A stretch of 49,328 nt of DNA. Source: Methylobacterium cerastii (lineage in GTDB: Bacteria > Pseudomonadota > Alphaproteobacteria > Rhizobiales > Beijerinckiaceae). Below, piece after piece: positions 48,325 through 49,328 of the stretch. How positions within the stretch are numbered: the stretch's first letter is position 1; the number at the start of each line of letters is the position of its first letter. Location: positions 1 through 49,328 of the forward strand of contig NZ_BPQG01000038.1 in assembly GCF_022179125.1 (NCBI RefSeq). The letters are read 5' to 3'. Made by a program: the position numbers and the translations under genes. The notes below the pieces were generated by a model, which saw nothing but the letters and a program-made list of their open reading frames with translations, had not been told where the DNA came from and did not search any database.

Positions 48325-48885
48325 ATGGCGACGAGAGCTAAGCCGGAGGCCGGGAATGTCCGCGCGCCGCTGATGGTGCGCGTTGCGCCTGCGGTGCGTG
48401 AGCGCCTAGACGCTGCCGCCGCGGAGTCGGGACGATCGCTGTCACAGGAAATAGAATTGCGGCTTGATCGCTCTTTTGAGCTGGTTTCGGTGATCGAAGC
48501 CGCAATGGAGAGCTATAAGTCCGTAGCGGCTTCTGCCTTCTCCGACGGTGTTCGCTTAGTCGAAGACCACATGCTCGAAATGGTCGGCGGCGATGACGCC
48601 TATATGATCTGGTATATGCTTTCTTATGAGATACGTGCCGCCGAGGCTCGGTCGGGAAAGACTATCCGAGAGGATGAAGCCACTCGACACGATGCCGAGA
48701 AGCGGGTTCTCAGCAACTTGCCCGAGGTTTTCAGGAACCTCCCTCCGAGCTTCACAGAGCATAGGAAGCGGCTCGCTGCCGCCCGTGCGGATCGGGCGGG
48801 GGCTGATGCTCCGGGATCTATTGCCGCGCTCGGGGTCTCGCTGCCCCCTCTCGGGCACAAAGGCCCGTGGCCGCCGGCCGAATAA
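48325..48885 (+). CDS. Arc-like ribbon-helix-helix DNA-binding protein
   Basis: 186 residues. APLMVRVAPAVRERLDAAAAESGRSLSQEIELRLDRSF (about 14-51) is an Arc/MetJ ribbon-helix-helix domain as found in phage regulators. A longer, unassigned C-terminal part follows (VVSVIEAAMESYKSV-like helices, DDAYMIWYMLSYEIRAAEARSGK) that may mediate oligomerisation. AGGAGGAG lies about 6 nt before the ATG, an excellent ribosome-binding site. Codons are AT-richer than in the host genes. It may be the repressor of the divergent switch. Confidence 0.82.
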   Translation: MATRAKPEAGNVRAPLMVRVAPAVRERLDAAAAESGRSLSQEIELRLDRSFELVSVIEAAMESYKSVAASAFSDGVRLVEDHMLEMVGGDDAYMIWYMLSYEIRAAEARSGKTIREDEATRHDAEKRVLSNLPEVFRNLPPSFTEHRKRLAAARADRAGADAPGSIAALGVSLPPLGHKGPWPPAE

Positions 48886-49050
48886 CTGCGACAAGTTGTC
48901 CTGATCGATCAACAGCAGAGATGCAGAAAACGCAAGATACGACAGGCGCGGCGCCTTGAAATAGACTTGCGACACATCCAGTCTGACCGTGCATTACTCA
49001 TCGAATGCTTCTCTGGGAGTTACAACGTGCGCTCGACCTAAAACGAGTTT

Positions 49051-49242
49051 CTGACCCTTCGTCTCCCGCGCGATCTGCGGGCTGCCCTTGATGGTGAGGC
49101 CCGCGCCGCTGGTGTGAAGGTCTCGGTTGTGACGCGTACCGCCCTCGCGGTCGGCCTCGCCTCGATCCGCTCCCATCCCTCGCCCGATCCGCGCGACCCG
49201 TCTCCGGGCGCTCTTGGCGCTTCCATGCGGGCGGCTGCGTGA
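49051..49242 (+). CDS. Probable small ribbon-helix-helix protein, start unclear
   Basis: The frame from 49051 reads LTLRLPRDLRAALDGEARAAGVKVSVVTRTALAVGL in sense, a good ribbon-helix-helix pattern, and its TGA at 49240-49242 overlaps the next ATG (TGATG). However no ATG, GTG or TTG lies between the in-frame stop at 49039 and this region; the start may be CTG 49051, or a base may be missing in the TTT at 49048-49050, since the upstream frame ends RPKTSF just there. A competing frame on the other strand is less protein-like. Confidence 0.45.
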   Translation: MTLRLPRDLRAALDGEARAAGVKVSVVTRTALAVGLASIRSHPSPDPRDPSPGALGASMRAAA

Positions 49243-49328
49243 TGGAAGGCGACGACCGCACCCTCGGTGAGATCCTGGGCGTTCCCGAATGGACCGCACG
49301 CCCGGCCGGCGAGCTGACGGGCGGTCGC
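49242..49328 (+). CDS. Start of an unidentified gene, cut by the window end
   Basis: 29 residues are visible, beginning MEGDDRTLGEILGVPEWTA. The ATG overlaps the preceding TGA by one base, which supports coupling. It is too short to assign to a family. Confidence 0.45.
   Translation, partial: MEGDDRTLGEILGVPEWTARPAGELTGGR

Larger units (their letters stand above)
43691..49328. mobile_element. Left part of an integrative element inserted at tRNA-Asn
   Basis: A tyrosine integrase lies next to the tRNA 3' end and reads toward it, followed outward by small proteins, a DUF1376 replication protein, DnaB, a PC4-like protein, an excisionase-like HTH protein and a divergent ribbon-helix-helix gene. 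Codon use from about 48.3 kb is visibly more AT-rich than the host part. The left boundary is expected within the tRNA T arm to CCA (43691-43715). The far attachment site is beyond the window. No capsid, tail or conjugation genes are seen. Confidence 0.8.

Noticed and set aside
48994-49299. Leftward gene near the window end
   Set aside because: The plus-strand RHH frame, with its TGATG junction to the next gene, explains the region better; the leftward frame is Arg-rich and has no family match.
43716-49328. A second copy of the tRNA-Asn 3' end marking the right attachment site
   Set aside because: The T-arm/acceptor sequence was not seen again in the window; the right end is presumably beyond it.
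1-49328. CRISPR arrays and insertion sequences
   Set aside because: No regularly spaced repeats and no transposase frames were seen; the only recombinase is the integrase.

Overview
The window is high-GC DNA of an alphaproteobacterium of the order Hyphomicrobiales, most likely Methylobacterium or a close relative. The evidence is the TrcR-type (DUF1013) regulator, the rpsA-sppA-ihfB-lapA-trpF gene order, a CitE/malyl-CoA-lyase-type gene and the overall codon use. The genus is inferred from gene content, not measured.

Layout. 0.1-9.2 kb: mixed housekeeping and accessory genes. These are a CitE-family lyase, a divergent GlxA-type regulator and isonitrile-hydratase-like pair, hspQ, pncA, a quinone oxidoreductase, a DUF502 membrane protein, a PepSY membrane protein and trcR. 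9.5-14.2 kb: the rpsA-sppA-ihfB-lapA-trpF block, with strong terminators. 14.3-17.3 kb: a GNAT-PaiB pair facing a divergent MocR regulator. 17.4-34.2 kb: a large nitrogen-scavenging region, described next. 34.3-43.1 kb: a TerB-like protein, a CYTH-CHAD protein, selB, a cupredoxin, an SGNH hydrolase, a DUF2171 protein, and arginase overlapping ureD. 43.3-43.7 kb: tRNA-Cys and tRNA-Asn. 43.7 kb to the end: the left part of an integrative element inserted at tRNA-Asn.

The 17.4-34.2 kb region is the most interesting metabolic block. One strand carries ureidoglycolate lyase (allA), the HpxX/HpxY/HpxZ (AtzG/AtzE/AtzH-like) amidase set and a complete Dpp/Opp-type ABC importer. The other strand carries a PuuE-type allantoinase, a histidine-ammonia-lyase-family enzyme and an exported DUF1800/DUF1501 pair. 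Two tandem M20 carbamoyl-amidohydrolases close the region. The named families fit a ureide (allantoin, allantoate, oxalurate) pathway that releases ammonia and urea. Arginase and ureD further on also fit urea metabolism, although no urease structural gene is in the window. The roles of the ammonia-lyase and of the DUF1800/DUF1501 pair here are unknown.

The element at tRNA-Asn has a tightly overlapping leftward gene string: HTH/excisionase-like, small protein, PC4-like, DnaB helicase, DUF1376 replication protein, small protein, tyrosine integrase. A ribbon-helix-helix gene diverges from it across a region flanked by near-identical inverted 12-mers. The integrase reading frame is broken by an apparent one-base deletion in a G run, so the catalytic Tyr lies in another frame. 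No structural phage genes are visible and the far end lies outside the window, so prophage, phage satellite and integrative plasmid remain open.
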